DNA of 64,000 bases, from the NCBI GenBank assembly GCA_023213395.1, contig CM041465.1, positions 59,899,741-59,963,740 of the forward strand, read 5' to 3'. The notes beneath the pieces are model-generated. The model saw only the letters and a program-made list of their open reading frames with translations, was not told where the DNA came from and ran no database searches. Positions within the stretch are counted from its first letter, which is position 1, and each line of letters opens with the position of its first letter. Both the position numbers and the translations under genes were made by a program. This document shows positions 53,041 through 64,000 of the stretch, in pieces. Origin of the DNA: Cycas panzhihuaensis. Taxonomy: Eukaryota > Cycadophyta.

Positions 53041-55018
53041 CCAACAGCCTTAATCTTACAAGAAAGATCCAACAACTAAAAACAGTGATGAAAAATGGAG
53101 GGCTAAACAAAGAGTTGGTCCAACCCTAATCTTTCTAAATAGATCTAATAGTTGGCCAAGTCCAATCTAGAATAAATAAGGTAGAGTTGATCTACTCAAT
53201 CGTACAATGCTTTCCTTAAGATTCAAAGCCCTAATAACACCCTTTTCAAACCACATTTTCTCCAAGATTAATCTCAATTGTCATGCACTGATCGTATGGT
53301 CGATTGGTTCCCTTGGGAATGCACCAAGTTTGAGACTTTTAGAGGCAAGGTTTGAACCTTTTTCGAGCCTCTTCAACAAGATTTTTAAACAATTTTTTAA
53401 TGGTTAAAGTTGACGTAAGATAAATTGCTTAAGTGAGTACTAATGTTGCTTTATAATGTTTGATAAAACTCAATACAAGAGGGCTTCAAATGAAGCAAAT
53501 TGTGTACAAAAAGGAACATTTAAAGTGTTTGCAAAAGGCATTTGACAAAGCAAAAAAGTACTAAGCGCCAAATAAAAAGATGCTAACTTGCTTGTACTAC
53601 TTTGAATGGTTTCATTTTAAAGTGAAGAAACGACCACAAAATGCCAATTTTAATGAAGTATGCCAAGAGAACACGCTACCACAACAGCGTTAGGACTTTA
53701 AAATAGTCCTAACCAACCCCAAATAAAGTGATTTTTTATTTTAAAAAATGTGATTTTAAGCCATTTTATGACTTAGGGCATGAAAGTCACCATGCAGGGA
53801 GCCTTAAAAAATTAAGTACAATGTGAATTTTTCACAAAAAGTACATAAAATCACTAAAACTAACTAATTTAGGTTAATACTTGTAAATTTTTTGTGTAAA
53901 AATGACAAAAAATAAACAACGAGGTTGAAATTAGCTCAATAAGTGAGTAAACGACATTAAAATTACTTTAAAAATGAACTTTAGGTTATAAAACGCATAT
54001 TAAAAAGAGAATATGCTTGGTATATGCCTTTTAATATAACCTAAAGTTACTTTTATAATGTTCACAAATGAAATTTTCCAAAAAAATTGAACGGGCAAAG
54101 ACTAAGCGATTCCGTAGACCTTTAAATTAATCATACCAGCTCTAGAAGCAATGAATCGAACTGAAAATTTAGTGAGATCTCTATTTGGGCCAAAGGATGA
54201 TGTATCTTTGATTTCACAATGTTTGGTGGTGTATTGAAAGAGAACGAAACAATTGAACCAAAAATTAAGCACAAAGTTGTGTGAAGAGAAATACGGATAG
54301 CCGAGTAAGAAGACCACCTACAAAGTGAGATTTAACACCCGAAATGAGTGCGGCCATGGCACAACACAAGCAGAGAGATTCAAAACTTGATCTAACAGTT
54401 TTTAATAAGTGAAATAAACCCTTTTTTGTATGGGAAATCTGCTTAGTAGGGTAGAAATCTGCCCAACATCAGTGTGAAGTCACTCAGGTTCAAACAGAGG
54501 CTGAAATAAGCAGGAAATGTCTGAGAGCAGGTGCAAAGACCCTCAAAACAGACCAACACCCTGTCTGCAGGGTGTAAATGCTCCAAAAAAATATATATAT
54601 TTGTGATGAAAAATACTCAAAAAACAATGATTAATTTGCCCTAGGTCAATGCATGCAATGTTAGAGCTAAAATAAAAATTGAGAGCAACAAACTTAGTAT
54701 TGAGCCAACAAGAAGTAGTATTCTGCAGATTAGCTAAGAAAGAAGCCTGCAAATAATTTTTTTATGTGAAAAAATAAAGAAAAATTAGTATTTTCTTGTA
54801 TTTTTTATGTTGCAAGCAATGAGTGAACCCAAAAAAACAAAAAAAACTAAAAATTAATTTAGATGCTTTTTAACCTCTAAATGCCTTGAAAATACTAAAA
54901 AACAGCTGAAAAACTAGACCAAACAGCTCTTGGATCACCTTCGAAGAGCGAAGGTCATCACCAAGGGTTTGGAATTCCATCTTCAAACTTAAAACAACCA
55001 AGAACTCTTCTTCAGCAA
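53041..55018 (-). other. E9 leader
   Basis: About 2 kb of AT-rich non-coding sequence, homologous in patches to the E1 leader (1820-2315, 29994-30639 and 46872-47490). No domain. Gag would normally start near 53040. Confidence 0.7.
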
Positions 55019-55575
55019 GCTCTAATAAAATGTTGAAAATGGCATTCAGCTTTCACACCAATTGATAATGAACACAACCCTTAGGATCTCATGAAGAGGA
55101 AGTTGGCTAGCATAAAAAGATGATTAGCATCAATAATAAGTAGCTATGAATATGAGCACTTAAGTAAGCATGAAGCAAATAAACTCAAGCACAAGAATAC
55201 AAAATATGGAGGAGTAGGAATTTGTCCTTACTCCAAAATAAGCAAGACTGACTTGGATTCAAACTAGCAGCATAACAATACAATACTCACTCACATGTTT
55301 GATACATGAGGTTTGACCTCCTTATATAGAAGTGAAGGAGGACCTTGGACGATTGGATGTTTGACAAGTGTAAAACATCCAAGCTATGCACTTTGCATGT
55401 GGAACAAGTGTCCCTTGGGCTCTGTTTGTGAGCAAAAGTATGAGGGTACATTGACCTTTAAGTCACAACATTATGTCACTAAAAAGAATGTGGGTGTGTA
55501 CTTTAGCACATTAAGTGATAAGTCACCCTTACATAAAGTACATCAACTTTACAATATAAAGTATAATACTTAACA
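55019..55575 (-). repeat. E9 5' LTR (55031-55575) with worn primer site
   Basis: Starts TGTTGAAAATGGCATTC and ends ATACTTAACA. On the minus strand TTTTATTAGAGC (55019-55030) adjoins it, a decayed TGGTATCAGAGC. Confidence 0.87.
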
Positions 55576-57493
55576 TAATCCTATTATTGATTGATGAAGA
55601 CCTAAGGTAACCATGATCATCTGTTGGGAGACTATCACTAAATGATAGTGGATGGTTGGATGGCAATTAACATCCTACCAATCCAACCATGGAAGAGGCT
55701 AAGAAGCCCCTCCTTGTGTCCAACAACATACTCCCTAAAACTTGCAAACAAGTTGCAAGTTAGGCAGTTAGGGACCATATCTAAAATAAGAGTGAATGTA
55801 ATAGGGATCAAGGTGCTAATGGATTTCACCATGTTATAGACCATGGAAGGCCTTATATCTTATCCAACAATGTTGGGTCACCCCTAATTGTACGACATTA
55901 AGTACCTACAAAGTTTGAAGAATTGCACATTCACAACCGCCCATGACAACAAATCAATAGTGTTTCCAATGATGGGCAGGAGGAAGAATACTAATGAAGT
56001 AATATGAAATGAAGTACCTAGTATGACAATCACCAGCGAGAAAATGACGAGTTCATTTGAACAATTAGCAACATACTGAGTGGTCTAGTAAGCAAATACA
56101 AATTCTTATCTAAATAACTATCTACAAGGAATCCCTGATATTAACCATAGTAAGGAATCAAAAAATATGAATAGCTATTAGAACACAAATAAGCATTGTT
56201 ATAATGATAACGATGATGAACACCTAGCTAATAGTGAGGATTTTTATAGCATTATGGATGAGGAGTGGTAGAACAACGAACATCTAGAAAAAGACATTAT
56301 TAGCATAAGTGAAGGGAAAGATAAATGCAAAGATGAATATTTTGACATTAATGACAACATCAAGGAAACTTGCTCTGGTAATGAGAAAATACATAAAGGA
56401 AGTAGAATACATAACAGCTACAATTCTACCATAGCAATAAAGGGGTGGACCAATCAAGAGACGATGAGAAGAAATGAAGAAAGGCAAAACAAGACCGCCA
56501 TGCCAAAACACCATAATTATAAAAAGAAGACACAATATGGAAATTTAAAGTAAATTCCAAATGCATTGAGGAGAATTAAAGATGCATTGGAAACGACCAT
56601 ACATGATTAAAGAAGTTTATAAAGATAGTGTTGTTCAACTGAGGGAGCTAACAAACAAGTTACTTCCCAAAATGGTCAAGGGCAATAAGTTGAAAACCCC
56701 ATTACAGCTAGGGTAGGCAATATTCTGAAACTCACCAACTGGTGTACCATGACATGTTGCTCGAGTTGGGGACAACTGAGGTTGTCCGAGAATCAAGAAG
56801 TTTCATCATCTCCTAATACGTAAACAAAAATTACAAAAAATATATAAAAATTAACCATAACTCATCATCAAACGCATAAACAACATTGATAATCTATTAT
56901 TGTGATGAATTACAAGTTGATTAAGTGCCAGAAAACAATGACAAGACATCCTAATGCATTAAAGACATCATTTCAATGTGTTAGGTAACAACTCCAACAA
57001 ATGCCAATCGCATTTGAGGGATGAAGAGTTAGAAGAGTTTCCACAATCAAAATCCATATGCATGCCCTCCCCACAACATGTTCTAGTACTGCAAAACTCC
57101 AAACAGGGGACATCCCAAGCAAGGGGAGCCCATGGGTCAAAAAATCCACCAAATGAAAGAACTACTAGAAGGAATGCAAACAAAGTATGATGAACAAAAG
57201 GAAAAAATAAAATTATTAGAGTAGGCATTCATAGAAAAAGTGACGAAACTTGAGAATTTGACAAAGTTTAATGAAGATATGATAGTGAAATTTGGGCATA
57301 TCATACAACAATTGAGGAATGGCATATACTAGAGGGAGGCACAGGTTGCTAAGCTACAAGAGTAGCTCACAAGAAGAGGTGGGAGAGAATTGCCCAACAT
57401 GAAATACAAATTCTTGGCAACATCTCAATATTTTGTTCTATTTTTTTTGGTAATTAAACAAGGATGCTCAACAATTTTTGACTTCGAGATAGA
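55576..57493 (+). pseudogene. E8 protease remnant and 3' coiled-coil region (Gypsy)
   Basis: Near 55780-55930 one frame reads VNVIGIKVLMDFTML and, a little later, LISYPTMLGHP with LYDIKYLQSLKN, matching the protease end of Gypsy elements (compare PALLGRPWLYKTQCLQNWEK in E4). No reverse transcriptase, RNase H or integrase could be found between 55930 and 57000. Near 57140-57360 a frame with a coiled coil (MQTKYDEQKEKIKLLE, then VTKLENLTKF) resembles in position and type the extra 3' frame of E4. AAGGATGCTCAACAA near 57462 matches a site just before the E4 LTR. E8 is therefore a Gypsy relic that lacks most of pol. Confidence 0.55.
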
Positions 57494-58300
57494 TGTATAT
57501 ACCAAACTAGCACATGGGCATTAGGAATGGTTAGGAATAGCTTTTAGGGATGACTCTAACAATAGAATGGTAAAAGTGAGAGTGCAATATAATAAAAATC
57601 CTACTCATGAACACTTGGAGCAACTACAAAAATTACTAGAATAGTTATAATTCAACATTCTAGGTCTCAAGGAACAATTGACAATCTCTTGCAAAACAAG
57701 AATGGAAACAACCAGAACGAAATAAGAATAGCTAAAAGGGAATACTCCCTCGAAGATCTAGCAGTTATAACAAAAAGTATCATACAGTCATATGGGTACA
57801 TGAAAAAAGGGGTAATTATTGAGTTGTAATTGTAATTTATTCTAAAACATTTGAAAGTTATATGTAATGGTTATACCCTTTGGGTCAAAATGATTGTAAA
57901 AGGGGTATAAATAAGTCATTCTCACCCCAGATTCCATGTGAGGGTTGATTCATTAAGTCATATATCATCCTCTCCAGCATGAGAGGCGATTGAGTCAAAG
58001 TAGTTTATAGCAACGGATAGCCAAGACATGTACTCAACACTTGTTCAATAAAATAATGAGTTATGTGGAAGAATATGGTGTCATTGTATGTGGTTGTATG
58101 TGTTTTATCTGCTTTTATTGGAATGTATGTTGCATTTAAGTGAATTCAATTGGAACCAACCAACAAGAGGACAAATTGAAGAGGACATAAGGTAAGAGCA
58201 AATGTGCAATCTTAGAACGACTGATGTGCCTACTTTAGACAAGAAGATTAAATTGAGTTGTGCATTTCTTCAATTATTCTTTGCAAGACCTACTCAGTGA
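57494..58300 (+). repeat. Possible E8 3' LTR
   Basis: GATAGATGTATATACC (from 57489) lines up with GATAGATGTTGGCATT at the start of the E4 3' LTR. Inside are CAATAAAATAATGAG near 58047 and TTGGAATGTATGTTGC near 58118, which recall the E4 LTR (AATAAAAGAAAGAG and GGAATGTATGTGG). The end could not be located and the other LTR is not in the window. Confidence 0.4.
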
Positions 58301-59378
58301 ACATTTATGTATGTGTTTGAATGACCTTTCTATGCAGACAAATAGTGGTGTATTTCCAATGGGAATGGCAAGGAGTGGATTCACTAAGTACAAAGGGGAC
58401 CTCAGTGATTAGCTCAAGGGGGTCGTCTAGGAACAACTTGGCAACAACTTGAGGTCAAAATACATAGATGAGTATGCCCAATCAGGTCAATGAGGCAAGG
58501 AAAAAACTACATAGGTTAAACTCAAAAAATGCCTTTTTAAAACAAGAAATGATCAAGATCCAACAAAAGAATAATTGCTGACTAAAAGTATTAAATTAAT
58601 AACTAAGAATTTAATGAACTATAGGAAAATTAATTAAGGGAAACTAAATTACTATACAAATTTAAGAATATTCTCTTTCAAATATTCTAATTTCAATATT
58701 CTACTCTTATTAGAATATCCAATTTAAGTTTAACCTTATACCTTCATAACAATTTTCCCTACCTTATTGTGACCTACCTACTTCTGCATGCATGACATAC
58801 AAAAGTGAACCTACCAATAACTACATAAAACACCAACTTACCATGCATATTAACACTCAAACACTGAACAAACGCACAAATTACACATCACCATCAAATA
58901 GATCATCTTCACAAACAAAACTATATGCACATTGTGCTCCTTAAAACACCTAAGCTTAACCATTGGCCGTAACTTCAAAAAGTTTACACAAAAATGCACA
59001 ATCACCTTAATAACTGCAATGCTAGAGCACCTACAATACCCTCCTGAAACAGGTTTGCACACAGGCATCCCTCAGTAAGATGCTAAGGAGTAACAAAATC
59101 TTCCCACAACTAAAACTGGAACCACCACACAAACACAAGAAGGACACTCCAACCTAAAGGCATCGACCCAATAGTGAGCTATTAAGGAATACCCAATGAC
59201 AAGCCACTAACTACAAGTGGCAAGGACCTACTATAAGAGAAACCTACAGATAGTTAGGCAGCAGTGGCAAAATCTGCCATGCCAATGGTGGTAGCATGGG
59301 TGAAAGATGTGAACAAAATGCAAAATGACTAAAGAATAATTATCTTCCATTGTGCTAGGTTGAAGCTATGATACCACT
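58301..59378. other. Unassigned AT-rich sequence
   Basis: About 1.1 kb with no open frame showing a family motif on either strand. Its right end, next to the LTR-like block at 59379, carries the complement of TGGTATCATAGC, an initiator-Met-type primer site with one mismatch. The stretch may therefore be the leader of a worn minus-strand Copia element. Confidence 0.4.
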
Positions 59379-59814
59379 TGTAGTGGGCCTACCACTATTA
59401 CTCACTGCCAAGACCTTGTCCCAAACATAATTATCTCGAAATAAATGGTAGAGGTAAAAAGGAGCAATGCAATACCATTCCTCCTAAACCCTATACCCAT
59501 TTATATGCATTACTCCCTATTGGTCAACTTTCCTCTTAATAATACTAATTATTATTTATAGGCGTCATCAAAATCATAGTAGCTATAGAAACTAGGATCT
59601 ACTTTCCTAATTAATCTTTTTAATGTTATGGCATACTATAAAGAGTGTTTTTATTCAAAATAACCAAGCATACCTACCAATGATTAGCATGGTTATTTAA
59701 TGGCATTTACATGGTGAGATAATGTAACTGTATGAATGACTAATAGTTGCCCACATGCATGTGTGTGACCATGGTTTTGATTTTAGAAACACTAAAGTCA
59801 ACCCAAGTGTTACA
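59379..59814 (-). repeat. Lone LTR-like block next to a primer site
   Basis: Starts TGTAGTGGGCCTACC and ends AAGTGTTACA (436 bp, TG...CA). On its left, ATGATACCA (59368-59376) is the complement of a TGGTATCAT primer site, two bases away. This is the arrangement of a 5' LTR of a minus-strand element. I found no second copy in the window. Confidence 0.45.
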
Positions 59815-60314
59815 GGGACAATATTAATAGTCATGTATATTATTTTACGTGAAATAAGCATAGTTCTTTGAAGTCCTAGAATATTACTATTAATATCTTG
59901 ATATTAGCTACATGTTTATGAGACTTCTACTATGATTGATTGAACAAAAAGAACATTTTATGCCAAAGGCTACATGACGAACCTACATGATTTGTATTAA
60001 TGTTCTACCTTAGATTATGATGTCCTATGACCTAGAAATAATGTAGAGTTGGGCAATACTTTAGAACAATAACTGCAAATATTTTCTACATGCTAGATGT
60101 AGAAGGGACAACCAATTAGCATCCAAGATTGGTATGATGATCAATTGTTGCATACATCAAGTTAAGATATCATGGTAGGTTGTTGGATGAATCCTATGAT
60201 GACATGGTTGTTTGTTGAACATAGAAAAAAATAATGAAAAATGGAAATTTATTAATGTCGCTAGTGACTAAAAATGGTCAATGGTACTATAATGAACATG
60301 TAAAATATAAATCT
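59815..60314. other. Unassigned AT-rich sequence
   Basis: About 500 bases between the lone LTR-like block and E10. I see no gene and no repeat here. Confidence 0.5.
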
Positions 60315-60532
60315 TGTTAAAGATAATGTCAATCCCTAGATATGTAACTTATGTCCCTAGTGTTATAACTTATGTTTATCTTAGATAATTAAGGGTTATG
60401 TGTCATTTCCCCTCTTTATGCATGTAGGACACTTGTCACTCATGCAGGGGATCTTCTCTTGTATTTATACACATTCTCTTCATGGATTTATCATCAACTA
60501 TGATTACTAAATCTATCTTATGGTATCAAAGC
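60315..60532 (+). repeat. E10 5' LTR (provisional, 60315-60520) and primer site
   Basis: The right end is fixed by the primer site at 60521. The left end is placed at TGTTAAAGATAATGTC as the best TG candidate, since the partner LTR is not in the window. The right end reads CTATCTTA rather than ending in CA. A TATTTATACACATTC segment near 60457 could be a TATA region. Confidence 0.55.
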
Positions 60533-61189
60533 AGATTTGGACTATTGTGCAGGACCTCAACTAAAGAGACCACTTGTGGAGGCTTCAACTAAGAAAAAAC
60601 AATGTTTTTTCTATCAAGCAGAAGACCATATAGATCCCTACAGACTTGCACAGATGAGTTTTTTCAACGTCCTTAAAATCTGACAAAATTTCACCAGTAA
60701 GTGCACATCTTTGAGGGAACAATTTTGTCTTAAAGGCTCAACCACAGATTTCGAGTCTAAACTCCTGAAAATCAACAAAAATAGAGGGGTGGCTAAAAAT
60801 CTTTCACTGGAGTTTTTTCTCAAATTTTTGAGTTTTAGGGGGCAAATCACCTATCATTAGAAAGCTCCTGTCAAGATCTACGCATTGGTACCAAATTTCA
60901 CACAAATTGAGGTCCATATAAGAAGAAATGAGTAAAAAGGGTTAAAAACCCTAACCAACATTATGAGCTTCAGAGGCTTTTTTCTCTTCAACCACAACTC
61001 CATTTGAAAAATCATTTGCGGATTCAGATCAATGCTTCTGAGATCTTGAGTTTGTTTTTTTTTTCTTTTTTTATTTTTTGTACCTACCCAAATCCGTACA
61101 ATCCATATAGTCGTACAGATATTTTCAATTTTTTGTTATCTCTTGCCTTGTCTCAGTGGCTTCAATCTATGCTCTTCCTAAATAAGAAA
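60533..61189 (+). other. E10 leader
   Basis: About 650 bases between primer site and the readable start of gag. No domain. It has a T-rich run near 61053-61077. Confidence 0.6.
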
Positions 61190-62295
61190 AACTAATTAGA
61201 GATAATTTTGACTCATGGAAAAGGAAAATACGAGCAATACTTTTCGCAAAAGGAGCATGGGAGTAGACTGAAAGCATTCTTCCAAAACCACCTAGAGATG
61301 CTGAAGGAAAAGAATTTGATAAATGTGATCACTATGCCCTTGCTACAATTAGTCTCTTTGTTGCAGATCATGTATTGCCTCACATTATCCAAGTTAACTC
61401 TGCTCATGAAGCTTGGAGTACTTTGTCTTCTCTTTATGCACAAGAGAATGTAGCTAGAGTTATTTTCTTAAAAGAAGAATTGTGTAAAGAGAAAATATCA
61501 GAAAATGAAAGTGTAACTAGTTTTCTCACTAGGCTAAAAAGCCTACAAGAAAATCTAGTAGCTACAAGGATTAAGATAGATGGGCAACAATTAGCACAAT
61601 TGGTATTAAACAAGCTCCCTAAGTCATATGAAAACATTGCCGCCTCTATATCACTCTCTCCTAATATAAAAAACATGTCTTTTGATGTTTTTTGTGGTCA
61701 ATTGCTTCAATTTGAACAAAGAAAGAAAATATATGAAGAATCTAATCTAGAAAATGCTTTTGTCTATAAAGCCAAAATTTATGAGAGGAGATTTCCAACT
61801 AGAGGAGGATTTATAGGGCAAAGCAAAGGAAGGGCTCAAAGATATACACCTCCACCTCCTATTGCCAGAATCCCATCCCAAAGAATAATGTGCTTCTATT
61901 GTGGGAAACTTGGACATCTTGCAAAAGATTGCAAGTCTAGGAAAGCTGACATTGCTCGAGGTAAGAAGGCAACAAGCAACTTCAATGGAGAAAAAGAACA
62001 AGAGGAAGAAGATACTGAAGAAACAATATTCACAACAGCTTTATCTACCAAGATCACATCTCAAAGCAACTGGTACATAGATTTAAGAGCCTCCAAGCAC
62101 ATTACTCCCAAACGTGACTAGTTCCAAAAGATCAATAAGGATGGGACCAAAGCTATAGTTGAGCTTGGAGACAACACTAATCACCCCATTCAAGGAAAAG
62201 GAGTTGTGCCAGTAATAGTTGAAGGAGAAATTAAAAAGGTTGGCAATGTTCTATATGTACCAAGCATGAAAAAGAATCTTCTTTCTCTATCTTAA
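61190..62295 (+). pseudogene. E10 gag and protease (Copia), a few stops
   Basis: The gag opens near 61190 with LIRDNFDSWKRKIRAILFAK, has a TAG at 61264-61266, then LPHIIQVNSAHEAWSTLSSL and the UBN2 body to 61740. The zinc knuckle CFYCGKLGHLAKDC is near 61891-61932. The protease begins NWYIDLRASKHITPK, where Asp-Ser-Gly has become Asp-Leu-Arg, and is closed by a stop at 62119-62121. The same frame continues to LYVPSMKKNLLSLS, followed by another stop near 62294. Gag packages element RNA in the cytoplasm; the protease matures it. Confidence 0.87.
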
Positions 62296-63270
62296 ATAAC
62301 TAAAAAGAATTTGAAGGTCATCTTTAAAGGCAATGAATGTCACATCAAAAATAAAAACAAAGAAATTATAAGAAGAGGTGTAGAAGAAAATGGGCTTTAT
62401 AAATTTGTAACTACTCCTACAACTACAATTCCTCAAGCCCTCTTTATAAATCTCAATAATAAGAGTGAAATATGGCATTTAAGGCGCGGGCATCTCTTTT
62501 ATAATTACTTGTCTCAGCTAAAAACACACAATATGGTAGAAGGACTTCCTCCCATTAAAAGATCTCAATCAATGTGCAGAGACTACATGCTAGGAAAGCA
62601 ACATCGACAAAAATTTCGTCCAAACTCCTAGCAATCTCAAAATAGGCTTGAACTTATTTACACTGATATCTGTGGCCCTATTACTCCAGTTTTAGTAGGA
62701 CGAGCCAAGTACTATTTGACATTTATAGATGATTGCACAAGGAAGATCTAGATCTACTTCCTCAAAAACAAATCTAAAGAATTTCATATCTTCAAGGAAT
62801 TCAAAGAACAAGCTGAAAAGGAGAGTGAAAGAAAAATCAAGATTCTAAGGACAGATAATGGAGGTGATTTCACCTCGAATAATTTCTATAAATATTGTAA
62901 AGCACATGGGATCAAAAGACACCTCATGACAGCCTAGACACCTCAATCAAATGGGATTGCAGAACCAAAGAATCAAACCATTATAGAAATACCCGGCGCT
63001 CCCCTCAAAGGAAGTAACACTTCAAATATATACTGGGCAGAAGCTGTCAACACAACAACTTATCTTCTGAATAGAAGTCCCACTAAAGCCTTGGAAGGGA
63101 TAGCTCCTAAAGCAGCTTGGACTGGAGAAAAACCAGATATCTCACATCTCAGAGTTTTTGGTTATATAATTTTTGTCCATATTTCTTATGAAAAAAGGAA
63201 GAAATTAGATGATAAAAGTCAAAAATGCATTTTTGTTGGCTACAGTGAAAAATCTAAGGCTTACACATGT
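62296..63270 (+). pseudogene. E10 pre-integrase and integrase (Copia), a few stops
   Basis: Pre-integrase at 62311-62631: IWHLRRGHLFYNYLSQLK (normally H..LGH) and the zinc end CRDYMLGKQHRQKF. A TAG follows at 62629-62631. The core in the same frame has ELIYTDICGP with the first aspartate, YYLTFIDDCTRK, a TAG where the family has Trp, then KILRTDNGGDFTSNNFYK with the second aspartate, and TPQSNGIAEPKNQTI with the glutamate. From 63091 the frame runs on with WTGEKPDISHLRVFGY. All three catalytic residues are present; at least three stops break it. Confidence 0.88.
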
Positions 63271-64000
63271 ATGGATCCCAAATGTAACAAAATATTCATA
63301 AGTAGAGATGTCACCTTTGATGGGTCTCTATCCACTAGTTTAATCCAGGAATCAAAATCCACTCCTCTTTATTTGGTGGATAAAGAAGAAATTATAAAAG
63401 ACTCTTATTTTAAAATTCAAAATACTCAAGTAGGTACTCCAAAAGCCACCTCAAGTGGACAAAGCAATCGAACAGATGGACAACATACTACAACAAGGAG
63501 AGTGCCTAAATGGTACATTAAGACTCTTCAAGACTCGAGAATCCAAAACATTGAAGATTTAGGAAGAGGAAGGACCAAAAGTCAAGTCCAACATTCTCTC
63601 CTATGTAATACTCAACCTATAACCTATGAAAAAGCTAGTACTAATAAAAATAGGGTACAAGCCCTAGACAAAGAAATCAATACAATTGAAAGAAACAATA
63701 CATGAGATTTAGTTCCACCACCACCAGATAAACCTATTATAGGATGTAAACGAGTCTTCAAAACAAAAGAAAAGGCAAATGGAACCATTGAAAAACACAA
63801 AACTCGCCTAGTTGCCCGAGGTTATACCCAAACCAAAGGAATAGACTATGACAAGACATTTGCTCCTGTAGCAAAATTATTATTATTAGAACTGTCCTAG
63901 CTACTTCAACTCAATATGGGTGGAAAGTGTACGATATGGTTCTCAAGGGAACATTCTTGAATGGGAAACTGTCAGAAGAAGTCTAAATGGAATAGTCACC
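63271..64000 (+). pseudogene. E10 linker and reverse transcriptase start (partial)
   Basis: The linker runs to 63705 with FISRDVTFDGS at its start and ends in a TGA at 63703-63705, where the family has Trp in the motif W.LV. The RT N-terminus follows: [38 protein letters not shown] and FAPVAK. A frameshift lies near 63875, after which YGWKVYDMVLKGTFLNG is read in another frame up to the window end. The catalytic YVDD lies outside the window. Confidence 0.87.

Larger units (their letters stand above)
48836..55575 (-). mobile_element. E9, Ty1/Copia element (minus), sibling of E1
   Basis: The LTRs are 48836-49411 (576 bp) and 55031-55575 (545 bp); the right one lacks about 22 bases at its outer end. 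No clear target duplication is seen (GATAG against TAATC), probably because of that loss. Domain order on the minus strand is zinc knuckle, protease, pre-integrase, integrase, reverse transcriptase, RNase H. The capsid part of gag is deleted. The leader and LTRs are related to those of E1. Confidence 0.9.
60315..64000 (+). mobile_element. E10, Ty1/Copia element (plus), cut by window end
   Basis: A short LTR is followed by a primer site TGGTATCAAAGC (60521-60532, one mismatch), leader, then gag, zinc knuckle, protease, pre-integrase, integrase and the start of reverse transcriptase. From about 61190 to 63880 all recognised domains lie in one reading frame, broken by stops rather than frameshifts. 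The 3' part lies beyond 64000. This is the cleanest polyprotein reading in the window, but it is not intact. Confidence 0.88.

Noticed and set aside
48831-55580. Target duplication for E9
   Set aside because: The flanking pentamers (GATAG and TAATC) do not match, and the outer end of the right LTR appears shortened, so no duplication is claimed.
58850-59068. Minus-strand frame of 72 codons with hydrophobic stretches
   Set aside because: It has no recognised motif and lies in worn AT-rich sequence. I have no support for a gene.

Overview
The window is plant nuclear DNA made almost entirely of LTR retrotransposons. The evidence is Ty1/Copia and Ty3/Gypsy polyprotein fragments on both strands, initiator-Met-tRNA primer sites (TGGTATCAGAGC and variants), TG...CA long terminal repeats (LTRs), 5-bp target duplications, and an antisense plant-mobile-domain gene with a plant-type intron. 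I found no host gene, rRNA, tRNA gene or CRISPR. Such dense, deep, old nesting suggests a very large seed-plant genome; a gymnosperm is my guess, not something the sequence proves. I labelled the elements E1 to E10.

Layout. E1 (Copia, minus) enters at the left edge (1-2315), resumes at 29999-30639 and ends with its 5' LTR near 47498-47906. It is split by two insertions. E2 (Copia, minus, 2316-29993, TSD TAAAT) carries inside its right LTR E3 (Gypsy of Tat-like type, minus, 8201-29755, TSD CATGG). E3 carries inside its gag gene E4 (Gypsy, plus, 17655-27995, TSD GTGAT). The second insertion, E5 (Copia, plus, 30640-46866, TSD ACCAA/ACTAA), is itself split by E6 (minus, 32240-37183, TSD TGTAA) and E7 (Copia, minus, 37390-45170, TSD GGAAG). 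To the right, a worn Gypsy relic E8 (about 47907-48835 and 55576-58300, plus) is split by E9 (Copia, minus, 48836-55575), a sibling of E1; E1 itself probably also sits in E8. After about 2 kb with only a lone LTR-like block, E10 (Copia, plus, from 60315) runs off the right edge inside its reverse transcriptase.

Relative age. LTR differences counted by eye mostly agree with the nesting: E2 about 9-11%, E3 about 8%, E5 about 6-7%, E6 8/382, E7 3/367. E7 is the youngest and most complete copy. E4 is the exception: it is the innermost element of its stack, yet its reading frames are the most shattered.

How the genes worked. Each element once encoded gag (particle), protease, integrase, reverse transcriptase and RNase H. 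In the Copia elements integrase precedes reverse transcriptase; in the Gypsy elements it follows RNase H. None is intact here. The most notable content is in E3. Besides gag-pol it has a second RNase H domain (8890-9302) beyond the integrase, and on the opposite strand a plant-mobile-domain gene (9634-11518) with a 114-bp intron whose splice phase is preserved. E4 has a gag-like segment between protease and reverse transcriptase and an extra 3' coiled-coil reading frame. E5 has two imperfect tandem-repeat arrays in place of most of its coding region.
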